From the NCBI GenBank assembly GCA_021234155.1, contig JAJEKV010000065.1, forward strand, positions 6,892,316 through 6,956,315: a stretch of DNA of 64,000 nt. Reading direction: 5' to 3'. The position numbers were made by a program, and so were the translations under genes. This DNA comes from Isoetes taiwanensis (taxonomy: Eukaryota > Streptophyta > Lycopodiopsida > Isoetales > Isoetaceae). The notes under the pieces were generated by a model. The model had not been told where the DNA came from. It worked only from the letters and a program-made list of their open reading frames with translations, and did no database searches. Of this stretch, positions 10,787 to 21,859 are shown in pieces. The first letter of the stretch is position 1. Each line of letters starts with the position of its first letter.

Positions 10787-13700
10787 TTAGATGGCATCAT
10801 TAATCCATTTAATATCATATGAAATCTGCCTGATAACTGCCTTAGGGTGAATGATTTCATTGTTAAAGATAAGCGTATTCCTCCCTTTCCACATTCTCCA
10901 CAGGAGGATGTAGATTCTCCAGTCATTCGGGTTATGAGGCATGAAGAAGTCTATGGAGCTCATAGAACAGAGGTTATAGCCTAAGAAATTTGAAGCTAGC
11001 TCCAAGACCCATTCAGACCAAATACATTCCCTGAAAAGGTGGTCCTCATCTTCTCTTTGCCCTAAGCATCTTGGACATACATCAGAATCTGCCATCTGCA
11101 TTCTATATCTCTTGTGATTTGTGGCTAAAGCTTTGTGCCATAATTGCCACATAAATGATTTAATTTTAGGATAGATCGGGCTAGACCACATAAACTTCAA
11201 ATTCCTCCTACATCTGTCTCTATCTGTTCCCCATTTCTCCTGGATGGTCATTGAATTATCCCTCATGAGGAACCTGTAGGCCATCTTTACTGTTAGAATG
11301 GTTCTGCCATGACAATTCCAATTATCATCCTCCTCTCTCCATTGGCCCTGTAACAGAGTATTGCAGATGTTATTGTAGAGATTTTTACAATTTTCTCCCT
11401 CTTCTGCCAGGGCTGAGTTTTCAAAGGGTATGATCCCATCTTCATTGTACATATCCCTGATTAGGTTTACTCCTTTGTTTCTCCAAAGCTTTGCCTGATC
11501 TGGAAAATGACATGCTAAACATAATAAAGGATCGTTAGTTAAAATGGCAGGGTTCCAGAAAATAGATTGATCCATGGATAGGCCATTATCCCAGTTGAAT
11601 AAACCCTTCGTCATATTCCAAGCTCTAATCCATTTCTTGATCAGAGCTGGGACAGACTTTGGTACAGTAAATGGAAAGTAAATGGCATGAGGAAGAACAA
11701 TTTTGACCTGCCTCCAACCAAAGGACCAACACTTGCTTAAATAGTGCCTGATGATGATGGATACAGGATGCCTGATCAAATTATGGGCTGCTTTGAAAAA
11801 GTATTTAGCTGCCAGGGCCAGCCCCTGCTTTTCAATGTTTATGACCCCCAATCCACCATCCTTTTTCTTTTTGCAGCATTCTGCCATAGCCACCGGAGTC
11901 CAGCACCTTCTGTTTTGGCCACAAGAGATGTACCTGCCAATTATACTTTGCAGTTTGTTAGAAACCTTTTTTGGGGCAAGAATAACCGAGGACTGATAAA
12001 CATGGGATGAGGAAATAACAGAATTAGCTATAATTGCCCTTCCCTGCTTTGAGATATACTTCGAATTTAGGCTATCCACCTTTTTTTGAAATTTTTCTAT
12101 AATGTCAGCCCAAATATCAGAGGGGCTACTTTTTAATGCATAGGGAATTCCCAGAATTTTTGAGGGACACGTAGGGGAGATATACTTACAGCCCAAAAGG
12201 TCAGCCGTGTGCTCTCCTTTTACCTGATCCTTAGCCAAGACCTTTGATTTGATAGGGTTGATCCTGCAACCTGAAACATCCCCAAAGGCTTCCAGAATTA
12301 TCTGGGTATTGGTAATAGACTGAAGATCCATTGATAACATAATAAAAGTGTCATCTGCAAAGTGACCATTTAGGAATTGATCAACTCCTTCATGGTTTTC
12401 TGGAAGCCTTAACCCTTGAATTAGATTGGAGTTCTTAGCCTCCTCCAATTTGCAGTGAAGGGCCTCCATAATGCTTAGGAAAAGGAAGGGAGCAAGGGGG
12501 CACCCTTGTTTTACCCCCCTTTTCAAAGGAAAAAAGGGACTGCAGTCACCATTGATCAGAACAGAGGATCTTGAGTTGTTGAGAATAGCTTTAAAGATCT
12601 GAGTCACATCTTCAGAAAAACCCATAGCCTGCGCATTTACTGGGGAAGCTCCAAATGACCGTGTCGAATGCCTTTGTTATATCCAAATTTTAGTAGGGCT
12701 ATGTCCCCGCTTTGGAATCCTTAGCCCAGTTGAGGCCAAGAATAGCTGTCACAACATTATCCAAAATGAATCTGTCCTTGAGATATGCAGCTTGAGAGGA
12801 ACTTATAATTTTATCAAGGATAGGCTTGAGCCTCCTTGCAATCGTCCCTGAAATTAACTTGTAAACCACGTTTGATAGGGAAATAGGCCTATAGTCTGAG
12901 AAGGATGCCGGCATGTCCACCTTAGGGATCAATGCTATCAGACTAGTGTTTAACCTGGCATCCAGACATTTCGTTTCCCTGAACTCGTTAGCCATATTTG
13001 TTATACTATCCCCGAGTAAAGGCCAAGCCTTGAGGAAGAATTCCACCGGTAGACCATCAGGTCCGGGAGTTTTCCCTTTATCCATTTCTCTGGCAGTTTG
13101 GAAAATCTCAATGTTTGTGAAAGACCTGTGGATAGTGAGATTATCTTCCACTGTCACTCTGGGCTGGATATTAATGAAACCGTCCATCCTATTATGCAAA
13201 CAGTCAGCATTGGTCCCCATAATGTTGGTGAAGTGCTCAGTGGCTGCCTGCTTAATTAGATCTTCCTCCACAATCACCTCATCTCCAACCTTTATATCGA
13301 AGATGTGATTTCTTTTAATTCTCCCTTTGGCCTTGGCAAAGAAGAACTTCGAACTACACCTCTCATCATCCTTGATTTCTCTTATTTTGGCCTTAAGCCT
13401 CCAACCTTGTGCGATTTTGATCTCCTCTTTCTCAATGTCTGCTTTAATGTTGTCCTTCAGATCCTCTGGAGCAGTAGAGAGAGAGTCTCTCAGGTTATTA
13501 AGCGTGGCCATTTTCTGTTGATGAATACTCTTCCCCCATTCTTTTAGCCAATTTTTTATGGCCTTGGAGACCACTATCCACCAAAACATCCAACCCGAGG
13601 GACCTTCAGGCTTGGGAAATCTGGATATAACCTGCTCCAACCTGTCTAAAAAATCTTCCTGATCCAGCAAGTTAGTATTCAATTTGAAGTAAGTTTTCTT

Positions 13701-14441
13701 TTTCCTAATAACAGTCCTATCCGAGATAATTAACTGCTGGGGGTAGTGATCAGAGAGAGTATAACCCTCCAAATTAACAACTCTATTACTAAAATTCCAA
13801 AGATTCTCAGATAAATAAAACCTGTCATGAAGACAAAGGGTGGGATCACTTCTCCTGTCCGTCCAGCTATAGGAATTGGGCTTAGTTCTGGCCAAGGTGA
13901 GATTATGACTGTTGATAAGATTACCCCAAGCTTTCTTCTCTTGAGCTCTTAAAGGCCTGTAATTCTTATTTTTCATGAATTCATTAGTAACCATGTTGAG
14001 GTCTCCCCCAAGAATACACTCATCAAATTCAATGTTATCTAGACTGTTCTTAACCCTGTTCCAGATACCTATCCTATCACCTGGATTATTAAAGGCATAA
14101 ATATTAACTAAGGCAATCCTGATACCAAGCAGGGTACATAATAAAATCTGCCATCTTCCTTCTCTGCCATTAACCATGTACTTATCAGAAAAATTTAAAT
14201 TATCCTTCCAAGCTATAGCTATCCCTGCAGAGGAGTCATTAGCAGGAATAGACCATAAATCATAACCAGGAGGGAGGGTCTTTCCAATCATTACCTGGTG
14301 ATTGGAGTCATGAATTTTGTGCTCTTGAAAGAAAATAATATCAGGGAGAAGGGTGGATAAGCAAACCTTTAACCTGTCCCTTTTGACACAATTATTGATC
14401 CCCTGGAGATTCCAGGTAACACAGTTAATTCTTCTATCCAT
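10787..14441 (-). pseudogene. LINE ORF2: endonuclease and reverse transcriptase, frameshifted
   Basis: Two long frames, 14441-12699 (580 codons) and 12625-10787 (612 codons), together give one ORF2 of about 1,215 residues. The N-terminal APE-type endonuclease shows WNLQG, FQEHKI, GGDLNMV and LSDHYPQ, the expected Asn, Glu, Asp and His-bearing motifs. The RT follows, with DITKAFD in the shifted segment, GVKQGCPLAPFLF, and the catalytic FADDTF near residue 70 of the second frame. The C terminus has a zf-RVT-like CPRC...H...C cluster. The break lies within about 90 bp (12620-12715), where two or three single-base indels put TAG and TAA in frame. Everything else is open, so the copy was probably active recently. 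The N terminus begins 192 bp after the ORF1 stop. Confidence 0.85.
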
Positions 14442-14632
14442 TAATATTTATACTTTCCTACCACTTGTCCAGCTTGGATAGTGGATTTTCTGGGACTGGC
14501 TCTGCTGGGGCCTTGATAAAATTTCTTTTTTGCCCTTCCTTTCCTTTTATCCACAATCATCCTTGCTCCTCAGTCTCAATCAGGTTCTCAATTTTCTGAT
14601 CAAACTTAGTGTCCTCCCACACTTTTGGGATG

Positions 14633-16375
14633 TCAGGAATTTTTGATATCTCCTGTGTCAATTTTAACTGAAAGGTTAACATTTTCAATTGTAACCACCA
14701 TATTCTCATCAATTTTCAACCTCATTTGCTGGGGTTGATACTTTAGAAAGTTGGTATCAGGCAGATCTTTATTGTCTGCTTTGGCTTTCCGATTCGTCGA
14801 TGTAGAGCCTTTATCCATTTCCATCTCTTTATTGCTCTTTTTGGGAACCCAGGTTTGCTTGATTTCCTCCCGAAACATAGGGCCCTTACCCTTGAGGTCC
14901 CTGATTACCGGGGTTTTGGAATACAGGATCCTGAGGTCTATAAACTTGTTAGCACTGATCCTAATCTTGAGGGTATTATTCCAGCTGGAATTTATGGGCT
15001 TAGAAATACAGACGGAGGGAAAATTTGTTTGAGGAAGATTGATTTCAAGAACTTCCCCAAGATTTCTGGAAATAGTGTTCAAATGAGATTTAGTCCAGAA
15101 GGCCGGAGGGAGATTCGGGAAGGTGATCCAAGTGGAGGTGCTTATACCTTCCTCTTTCCCTGGGATGAAATCTGCCCGCCATCTCATAATGTAAAAGCGA
15201 GAGTTAGAGATAAAATCATGTTTCTTTCTAAGAATAGAGTGAACACTCTGCTCATCCCTGCAAACAATCTGATAGGTTTTATTATCCATCTTAAGAATAG
15301 ACAAAATGGGAACATGCTGGCTTTTAGTGATCCAGAGTTTAACATCACCCAGCGAGGGACACCTAAGCGGGAAATGGATAAAAAAAGCTTTTCTGGTGAA
15401 AATGTCAGTAGCAGAGGAATCATGCACCTCAAGAAGATCAATGAAATCTCTGTCACTATCGGTCTTACCAAAACCAGAAACTTCAGGGGGGAAATTTAGA
15501 GTCTCATTCTTCATTAGAACATTCTTATAAGACAAATGAGAATTCAAACCTTTCGCTTTGTCCCCTTTTCCCATCATCGGAATGGCGTTGCTGATCTTGT
15601 CCTCTCCAATCTTTGTTTTCAGAATATTGAGCCCCGACATCTTGACGTCATTGCAGTTTTCACAATCACAGGAGTCCACCTCTACCGGATTGAAGAATCC
15701 GTTGCTATCCTTAATGGTACATTTCTTCGCATTTTTCTTCAGCCTCATCTGGTAGACTTCCAGGGATGTTGCTAGAACTTTGGGAATTTCTTCAACATTC
15801 AGCGTTGATCTAAAGGCTTTTCTGTGTTTTTCAATTACGTGGTCCTCAGCATCCTCCCATCTCCTGATTAATCTTATGCTTGCCTTGGTGGTACCCCTCA
15901 GACTGTCCCACTGGATAATAAGGTCCTTGATCTTTGCTAACATCTCGTTCATGGATGCCCTGAAAATTCCGTTCTTGAGACTACAGCAGTCCATTTCCGT
16001 GTGGCCCTGCTTCACCGTTATTAGCTTGTAAAGGCATGTGTCCATTTCCTGAGCGTATCCCCACATATTCCATACCCAGTCCCTATCGCTGGCCCTCCCT
16101 TCCCAGTAATCATCGTCAATCTTGATCATTCTATCCCTGCATGCTGTTATCGTCACCTCCTCTTGGACTCCCATGCACACAGCCGCCGCCTTCTGCTGGT
16201 CTTGGATGATTTGCAGCCCTATGTGAATGTCTTTGAGTAATTTCCAGCCCAGATCATTTCGGCTGTCAAGCCAGAATATCTGAGTCCACTCTTCATCTTC
16301 AACCTCTTTCTGCTCCCTTGAGGCACTAGTTCCGCTATTTTTCCTCGACATCTTGCAGTCGGAGCTTGCAGGCAA
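14633..16375 (-). CDS. LINE ORF1 protein, DUF4283-like
   Basis: Uninterrupted frame of 580 codons. ORF1 proteins of plant L1 elements bind the element RNA and form the ribonucleoprotein needed for target-primed reverse transcription. The middle-to-C-terminal part carries the plant DUF4283 pattern: YQIVCRDEQSVHSILRKK, then FYIMRWRADFIPGKE, then STWITFPNLPPAFWTKSHL and LGEVLEINLP. The N-terminal third is charged and Trp-rich. A CDCENC cluster lies in the middle, and a classical C-terminal CCHC knuckle is not obvious. The C-terminal 80 residues are Lys-rich. The start at 16375 is the first Met of this frame with good downstream composition, and an initiation at a later Met (MSRKN, eight residues on) is possible. 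Confidence 0.8.
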   Translation of the reverse strand: MPASSDCKMSRKNSGTSASREQKEVEDEEWTQIFWLDSRNDLGWKLLKDIHIGLQIIQDQQKAAAVCMGVQEEVTITACRDRMIKIDDDYWEGRASDRDWVWNMWGYAQEMDTCLYKLITVKQGHTEMDCCSLKNGIFRASMNEMLAKIKDLIIQWDSLRGTTKASIRLIRRWEDAEDHVIEKHRKAFRSTLNVEEIPKVLATSLEVYQMRLKKNAKKCTIKDSNGFFNPVEVDSCDCENCNDVKMSGLNILKTKIGEDKISNAIPMMGKGDKAKGLNSHLSYKNVLMKNETLNFPPEVSGFGKTDSDRDFIDLLEVHDSSATDIFTRKAFFIHFPLRCPSLGDVKLWITKSQHVPILSILKMDNKTYQIVCRDEQSVHSILRKKHDFISNSRFYIMRWRADFIPGKEEGISTSTWITFPNLPPAFWTKSHLNTISRNLGEVLEINLPQTNFPSVCISKPINSSWNNTLKIRISANKFIDLRILYSKTPVIRDLKGKGPMFREEIKQTWVPKKSNKEMEMDKGSTSTNRKAKADNKDLPDTNFLKYQPQQMRLKIDENMVVTIENVNLSVKIDTGDIKNS

Positions 16376-16597
16376 ATTGGAGGCACAGGAGACGGAAAGA
16401 TCCGGCAGTTACAAAGAGAAGGGAAAGGATCCAAACTTCTTTTGCTGCCCCAAGGAGTAACTGAAACCCCCCTTTTTTAAAAACTTGGAAACCGTGAAAA
16501 TACCGTACCCTGTGAAGAGGTAATCTAAAGATCCTAAAATTCTGTCCCGTCAGAGGATCCAGTGCTGGCCCAGTACCCAATGAACCTCGATCAAGAC

Positions 16598-16984
16598 CTA
16601 ATTTGCTACAAGAAACCTCCAAACTACTACGTCTATGTCCCTAATATGCTGTGCCGGTTGCAGGTCGAAGAAGGAAGCCCAATGAAATATCGGTTCCACA
16701 CCAAATTCAGTAGGGGCACTCATAGTGAATAAATTTCTCTCAAATCTGCCTCCAAGATATGGCTGTGAATTGTGAGTAGCAACCCTGAGAGATCCCGACC
16801 TGTCAAAGCACAAGATGCACAGATAGAAGAAGTTGAATCCTATCCTACAAAAACCAATTCTAGAGTTTGTTTCAAAGGCTACTCTAATCAAATTTTCCAC
16901 TAGGTTGATAGATTGCTCGAATTCTTCAGAGACATGAGTAATCCCCAAGCCCTGGAGAACAGCTTCAAGCAAAGCCTCATCCAT
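16598..16984 (-). other. Possible ORF0-like frame in LINE 5' region
   Basis: Open frame of 128 codons starting about 75 bp inside the LINE 5' end, upstream of ORF1 and on the same strand. The first 30 residues are acidic and helical in character and are followed by a hydrophobic stretch (FNFFYLCILCF). I recognise no domain. It may be a real small upstream protein, a spliced leader or a chance frame in the 5' UTR. Confidence 0.3.
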
Positions 16985-17071
16985 TGGGTTGGGGAATTCC
17001 TCTCTGAGTTCGGGCGGTGGCGCGCCTGTAGCGCCTAACGTTCATCTTCCCAGGTGATCCCCATGATCGGG

Positions 17072-17500
17072 TGTTACCTTGTACAAGATCCCCTTGATCG
17101 AGTACACCCGCAGTGCCTCATGCCCCTATGGGTTTAAGCTAGGGAACGTCTCAACGATCTTATCATTGCGCATGATCACGCATACCTCATCATGACCCCC
17201 TATGGTCATGTGCACGTGCCCCACATCGTGGCATAGAGATCATCCGAGTGATGGTCTCATCATCGCCCCCATGCTGCGCTCCTCTCACATGACCTTTCCG
17301 GTCATGCGCACTCTTGATGTGTGCTGGCCTAGAGAATGCCCCCGGAGGGTATCTCATCATCACCCTACACTCCAAGATTCCCGCGTATGCACCCTACTAG
17401 CCTAGAATGCATACGCCTTCCTGGACATACACTAAGACATAACAAAGCTTAGCTAAAGCACCTGATAAGTTGGCATCGACCAATTCGGAGATGACTTGGC
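17072..17500 (-). repeat. Probable proximal part of Ty3 3' LTR
   Basis: Non-coding sequence directly downstream (minus strand) of the chromodomain stop at 17512 and abutting the LINE target duplication at 17060-17071. Short motifs such as catgatcg and catgaccccctatggtcatg recur. The position after integrase is that of a 3' LTR, but no second LTR is available for comparison. Confidence 0.45.
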
Positions 17501-17511
17501 CGTTGAATTGC

Positions 17512-18774
17512 TTAATGAAGTCCAGGTATTGCTTCTCTAAATCTTGCTTCAATAGCATCTTCCATGGGCAAGTGCTTCCACTTGACCAAATATTGAAGGA
17601 ATTGGGACCTTCTTGTCTTCTTAAATGCCTTATCGAGAATTAACTCGGGAATTATCTCGATTTGCTCCTCCATCATCTCCAATAAGATTGGAGTCTTCAA
17701 GACCTCCTCTGGGTTTGAAGTATGCCTTTTTAATAGGCTTACGTGGAAGACTCTATGGACTTTGAGATGGGCTGGCAAATAGAGCTTGTAGGCTTGATTC
17801 CCTACTCGCTCTAAGATCTTGAAGGGTTCCGCCCATCTTGGAGCAAGCTTCTTGCAATTTCCCATTCGAAGATTTGCTTGCTTGACCTTAATCTTAAGCC
17901 AAACACTATCCCCTGAAACTCCCTTGCAATGCTATGCTTGTCGGCTATGCTCTTTTGCCGACTTCTTGCTGCCAAAAGATAGCCTCTAACCCCTTCCACT
18001 AACTGTTGCATATCGGTCAACATTTGTTGAGAAACTTCAACTTTAGACACTGGATTATGCTAAGTGTCTGGTGTCAAGTATTGATAAACATAATTAATCA
18101 TGAAGGGGGACGTTTGTGAAGATTCTTGCTTGGTACTATTATATGCAAACTCTATCAAATAAACATAATCACTCCAGATGGATTGCTTATTCCACCCATA
18201 GCTTCTCAACATGTCTTCTAGAATTTCGTTGGTGCGCTCCGTTTGACCATCAGTTTGGGGATGATAAGTTGTGCTCATAGATAACTTGGTGTGGATCGTG
18301 TTGAAGAAGTCCTTCCAAAAGCCACTTACAAACTTGGGATCCCTATAGGAGATGATTTCCCTTGGCATTCCATGCAATCTAAATATTTCTTTCGCAAAGA
18401 GCAAGGCTACTCAATGCTGTCTGCGTGGTTCGACATGGCAAAAAGTGAGCCATCTTAGATAGCTTGTCGACCACTACCATTAAGGCATCATGGTCTCTTG
18501 CTGTTCTTTGGAGTCCGGTTATAAAATCCATGCTCACAACCTCCCACTTAGCAGTTGGCACTGCCAAGGGTTCTAAGGTTCCAGGAATTCGAAGGTGCTC
18601 GGCCTTTGTTTGTTGATATAATTGGCACTGTCGAATGTAGTTGGTTGTGTCCTTCTTCATGCCAGGCCAATAATAACTACTTCTTACCTTGAAGTAAGTT
18701 TTCATGAACCCTTCATGGCCGTGTTCTCCTGCCGTCCAGCTTGGCCAAATATTCGGCCTATATGGCAGACTCAC
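17512..18774 (-). pseudogene. Ty3 chromovirus integrase with chromodomain
   Basis: Minus-strand integrase in three overlapping frames (18774-18379, 18404-18060, 18050-17512). It begins in the zinc finger (SYYWPGMKKDT, then CQLYQQTKAEH, where the second finger Cys appears as Tyr). The core follows: first catalytic Asp in WEVVSMDFITGL, second in SYRDPKF, Glu in QTDGQTERTNE. Then come the GPY/F-like region (KLAPRWAEPFKILERVG, VFHVSLLKRH) and a terminal chromodomain with YLVKWKHLPMEDAIEARF. A chromodomain at the integrase end marks the chromovirus clade of Ty3/gypsy and usually steers insertion into heterochromatin. Frameshifts and lost finger ligands make it inactive. Confidence 0.85.
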
Positions 18775-19180
18775 GGAAGTCCTCCCGCTCTGAATTTTGA
18801 GCCTTCCGGATCCTTCCCGCCTAAAAGACTCATAGCAGGAGCATGTAGCCCTTCTCCCAGCGATAAATGGCTGGAGCTTGTAGCCCTTAGCGATGAATAG
18901 CAGCAGAGGAATCCGACTCTACTCCTGCGCACCACTTTTTTCAAATGGCGCATCAATTTCTGTTTAACATCCGAGATATATATACCTAAGTTTGTTCTTT
19001 CTTTATATACATTTCCTGTAAAAACTTTCAGGATTATAGTTCTAGCAGACATCGCCAGTTCGTTCCTTCCTTTCATATATTTCCTCTAAATCTTTTCAGG
19101 GTCTGGCAGCATATTGCCTCTGACCCTTTTGTTTTGAAATATCTAGGTTTAAAGTGCTCTAATCATAGGCAAAGATGAAG
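18775..19180. other. Junction sequence next to the Ty3 half-element
   Basis: Ty3 similarity stops near 18775. The next 400 bp contain small direct repeats (gcatgtagcccttctcccagcgat beside gcttgtagcccttagcgatg; tttgttctttctttatatac beside cgttccttcctttcatatat). No gene is recognised. Confidence 0.4.
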
Positions 19181-19184
19181 ATGA

Positions 19185-19500
19185 TCTTCTAAGGCGGAGT
19201 TGGAACAGTTTGCGGCTGCCTCAAACATTGCAGATAAGCAGCAGAAGTTCATATGCAATCCCATTTGTAGGAAAAGGAGAAGACAGAAAGCTGCAGAACT
19301 TAAGCAGATGGTACTTTTCTCTGAAGCTCTCCTTGCAGACATTTCCCATATGTTAGGTGCTTACATTATGATATTTTCTCAGCGATATGAAGATATGAAC
19401 AAGTAGATCAAGAAGCTGATGGAAGGAGAGCCAGAGAGATTGCAAAAGACATATCGAGCTAGATGCAAGGTATATTAGTTATTTCACATCTAAAATTCAA
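19185..19500 (+). pseudogene. Exon-like fragment of unknown protein
   Basis: An open frame from 19200 (68 codons, Lys/Arg/Gln-rich, with RKRRRQKAAELKQM) meets TAG at 19404-19406. It continues in the same frame (IKKLMEGEPERLQKTYRARCK) up to a GT donor near 19470. The composition suggests a nuclear or coiled-coil protein. Family unknown. Confidence 0.3.
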
Positions 19501-20229
19501 ATGTATTCTTGATGATTCCAATTGTATATATCACATATGTTATCTATCAATTCTTCTCTTATTTGAGTAAGGCAGTTGACCCCTTATTGATCTGTTGGTA
19601 AATAATTATGTCCAGATAAATAATTGCATTAAAATATAGCAACCAAATCCAAGGATTTTGAAGCTGGAGTTGGAAACATTGGGGATCCAGTAGCAGACCT
19701 TTGAAGAACAGTTAATGAGACCATGTTTAATTTTTGCAAAATTTTAGCAGGTTAATGTAGCATTTATTTATGTTAATTTTATTGTTAGACTTATGTCATG
19801 CTTTATTAATAAACTTCAATATGTGCTGTAGATGGTAGATGGATAGAATGAAGTTATTTGCTGAGAAAAAGGCAAGAGAAGAGGTACATTGGATTCATTG
19901 CTATTGCAGCTGCCAGTGGATGTGATATCTTCCAGAAGCTGATAATGAGATTATTTTTCCTTATAAAACCAATGATAAGCTTTGATATGCTGACTAGGGC
20001 AGGGTTGTAGAAATTTGCTGTTTTATGATTGGGAGCAATTTATATCATTTAAAAAGAGAAAAAAATCAAATGTGGATTTTATATCATTTCCAGTTTGAGT
20101 ATTAGTAGCAGGGAGCTTCCGGTTGTATTTTGTAAATTCCGAATGGGTTTAGGACTTGTAGGAAATTTTCCTGACAAGGTTTGAAAGTTTCCCCAACGCT
20201 GCTGCTTGCCCTACAAAAATCAATGTAAA

Positions 20230-20500
20230 CCAGAAGGAACAGGTCGACGAGAATGCTCTTCGTCTTTCTCGTGCAATGAATATTGATCTTTGGGCGCGTG
20301 GGGAACTCTATCCCATCGACCCGATCACCAGAAGACCTCCTGAATTTCATTCTGCATCGGGGCTTATTCATTTTGCCTGTAAGGGTAAAGAAGGTCTGCT
20401 TGGATATTGCAAGAATATTTTCAGTCATTCTGATGCACATTTGAGAACAATGTTATACTCAATTGTGTGGAATGCATTGCAATATGGTAGCACACTGTAA
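20230..20500 (+). pseudogene. Exon-like fragment of unknown protein
   Basis: Open frame ending at 20500 with the stretch LWARGELYPIDPITRRPPEF and then FACKGKEGLLGYCKNIFSHS. It reads like a real protein segment but belongs to no family I know. It is followed by a possible acceptor (tctaagaatgcag) before the next frame at 20.55-21.18 kb, so the two may be exons of one decayed gene. Confidence 0.3.
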
Positions 20501-20544
20501 TTACCTCCAACAGTGTAACTATTTCCTAACCAACGGGTCTAAGA

Positions 20545-21177
20545 ATGCAGATGACCTGCAAGCTTCCAAGGTTGCTCAAGGACAATGACAAACTGTAGAG
20601 GAAGTTAAAGAGATTGAAGATGACACCATTGGGCATGAGAGAGAGGAAAAAGGAGCTGAGGGCCCTAAATGTACTTGCTCCTGGTAGTGAGGGCTCTAGA
20701 AGAAGAATCCACGCTATTAAAAATCTGGTGGATCCTACTATGGCTAAAAAGAAGAAGAGAAAACCTTGTAATATTGCTACTCTGTTAAAAAAGTTAGTAA
20801 CTAAAGGTGATGCCATAGATATGTTGAAGCTTCCTGGAGCAAACCACTTAAGAAAAGCTGTTGTTGAACAGGTGCTTGCTGAATTGGAAAAGAGTCAAAC
20901 TCCTGATAGCATGCAAGAATTATGTGATAATGTGGGTATTAGTCGACAAGATTACATTGCTCTCTTTAGATGTTTGCAGGATGGTATAAAGCAGCAAGGT
21001 ATTTCGAAGACTATACTGCCAAGACTCAGTTATGTCAGGGCAAGCAGAACAAAGAGGAATGCAGAAGTACACGAGCATTTGGGAGAGATGTATCAGATCA
21101 CCACACCTGTCCACTTGAAGATCACTATTCACTGGGAAAAGTATGAAGAAGGGTGGCTCAAGAAAAGATCTTGTTAG
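20545..21177 (+). pseudogene. Helical domain of an unknown, possibly transposon-encoded protein
   Basis: Open frame 20614-21177 (187 codons). It has a basic segment (MAKKKKRKPCNIATLLKKL) and then a helical stretch with HLRKAVVEQVLAELEKSQ, LCDNVGISRQDYIALFRCL and ILPRLSYVRASRTKRN. Upstream, the same gene can be followed in another frame (DDLQASKVAQGQ, TVEEVKEIEDD), which implies a frameshift near 20.61 kb. The order of helical element, short 'GISRQDYI' motif and basic linker resembles N-terminal parts of uncharacterised transposase-like proteins, but I cannot name the family. It may continue at 23.64-24.15 kb across a LINE insertion. Confidence 0.35.
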
Positions 21178-21584
21178 AGGTCTGTCACCCCTCTAGCACA
21201 TAATAACACAGATCCTACAATCTACAGACATCAAATACTTATTAGACCGGAGATTGGAATTGAATGCGAGATTTAGTGACATACCCAGGATGCATTAAGC
21301 CAGTTTGAAAGCTCTCCCATGCTTGCAGTGTCAATGTTCAAGGAAGGAATTTGCTCCATTGCCTAGTATGCAAATGTAGAATGGATTTAAAATAGAACAC
21401 GGCAAAACAATCTAAACAAGATTTACAGATCAATTCTCAAGACAAGTAACAATTCTCATTGATTGATTGCACAAGAATAACAAGGACAAATATCAACATG
21501 GAAAACATGGTAAATTCTTACATACAGAATGGAATAGCTTTTGCATAGAAAAGTTGGGAAACAGATCCTTCTCTTCAATCTGGG

Positions 21585-21650
21585 CCCAGTATGGTCAAAT
21601 CCGGCCAAGTATGGACAAATCCGGCCAGGTATGGTCAGATCCGGCTCTCC
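21585..21650. repeat. Short tandem repeat, about 20-bp unit, three copies
   Basis: Units of the type caagtatggacaaatccggc with single-base differences. Too short to assign. Confidence 0.75.
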
Positions 21651-21859
21651 TCCTCTGGTTTCCGCTGACTCCCCATATGCTCCCCGCCTCTGCTATATGC
21701 TGCCGCCTCTTTGCTTCACGCCTCCTTAAAATAACGGTTCATATCTCTTTTGTTTTATTTTAACATTTTATTTGTTTCATGTCTTTTAAACATTATATGT
21801 GTTTCCTTAGTTTAAACATTTTATATTTCCATTGTCTACGTTGCTCCATCCCATATCAG

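Larger units (their letters stand above)
10244..17059 (-). mobile_element. Full-length L1-type LINE retrotransposon
   Basis: Minus-strand element of about 6.8 kb. It ends in a 25-nt poly(A), seen as T at 10244-10268, and is bounded by an exact 12-bp target-site duplication, cccatgatcggg, at 10232-10243 and 17060-17071. It carries ORF1 (DUF4283-like), ORF2 (endonuclease, reverse transcriptase, zinc-binding C terminus) and a possible extra frame in its 5' region. An exact duplication and a long A-tail suggest a fairly recent insertion. It landed in what looks like the 3' LTR of a Ty3 chromovirus. Confidence 0.9.

Noticed and set aside
12913-13547. Plus-strand frames over LINE ORF2
   Set aside because: Antisense shadows of the endonuclease-RT frame.
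14751-15530. Plus-strand frames over LINE ORF1
   Set aside because: Antisense shadows of a 580-codon real frame.
18771-19076. 101-codon minus-strand frame beside Ty3 integrase as part of the polyprotein
   Set aside because: It does not resemble the RNase H-integrase linker; Ty3 similarity ends at 18775.
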